Shown: positions 31,032-31,051 of the stretch, piece after piece
How positions within the stretch are numbered: the stretch's first letter is position 1
Layout of the letters: every line of letters begins with the position of its first letter
Source of the DNA: a virus
IMG/VR virus record: IMGVR_UViG_3300020448_000026
Span: 1-31,051 of that record
Length of the DNA: 31,051 nt
Reading direction: 5' to 3' (one strand)
Notes under the pieces: generated by a model
Databases searched by the model: none
What the model was told of the DNA's origin: nothing
What the model saw: the letters and a program-made list of their open reading frames with translations, nothing else
Program-made: the position numbers and the translations under genes

Positions 31032-31051
31032 ATGAATAAAAGAATAAATTA
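31032..31051 (+). CDS. Start of a divergent plus-strand gene (first 6 codons)
   Basis: ATG at 31032 opens a frame reading MNKRIN to the window edge. It lies five bases after GGAG and downstream of the perfect sigma70 promoter at 30980-31008, so translation initiation is well supported although only the first residues are visible. An in-frame ATG at 31014 lies at the expected transcription start and lacks a ribosome binding site, so 31032 is preferred. Product unknown. Confidence 0.6.

Overview
This window is a block of late structural (baseplate and tail fibre) genes from a T4-like contractile-tailed bacteriophage. Nearly all coding lies on the minus strand, packed with almost no spacing. The gene set and order (tail-tube cap gp48-like, gp53, hub-like protein, gp5 hub/lysozyme, PAAR tip, gp25, gp6, then very large baseplate and fibre proteins) match the marine T4-like myoviruses of cyanobacteria and SAR11. 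The strongly AT-rich DNA fits a low-GC marine host such as Pelagibacter (SAR11) or Prochlorococcus. The host is an inference; no host-derived gene is present to decide it.

Layout in transcription order (right to left). At the right edge, 30954-31051 is a divergent control region: a late-type promoter motif with a strong ribosome binding site for the minus-strand genes, and back to back with it a perfect-consensus sigma70 promoter firing right into a gene that leaves the window. Then come gp48-like cap (30030-30953), gp53 wedge (29743-30030), a 930-residue hub-like protein (26949-29741), gp5 with a C-terminal GH19-type lytic domain (24253-26949), a 67-residue small protein, a PAAR spike tip, and gp25 (23324-23758). 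A second unit starts behind a CATAAATA late promoter: gp6 (19681-23259, 1192 residues with a Ser/Gly tail), then one uninterrupted 4985-residue protein (4724-19681) that takes up almost half of the window. A third unit follows an AATAAATA motif: a 203-residue conserved structural protein, then two tail-fibre-like proteins (693 and 609 residues). A fourth unit follows a perfect TATAAATA late promoter: a third fibre paralogue that runs off the left edge.

How the genes fit together. The cap, gp53, gp25, gp6 and the giant protein would build the baseplate wedges and the tube platform. gp5 plus PAAR form the puncturing spike, and gp5 carries the cell-wall-degrading enzyme. The fibre paralogues share one N-terminal domain, presumably the part that docks to the baseplate, and differ in their distal parts. 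Six junctions use an overlapping TAATG stop/start, and three of the four real intergenic gaps on the minus strand that precede a transcription unit carry a close late-promoter match, so transcript structure and gene order can be read together.

The most unusual items are the 4985-residue modular protein (with a candidate seven-bladed FG-GAP-like propeller interrupted by carbohydrate-binding-like modules), the relocation of the gp5 lytic domain to the C-terminus, the three-paralogue fibre array, and the compact early/late divergent switch at the right edge. No RNA genes, CRISPR arrays, insertion sequences or integrases were seen.
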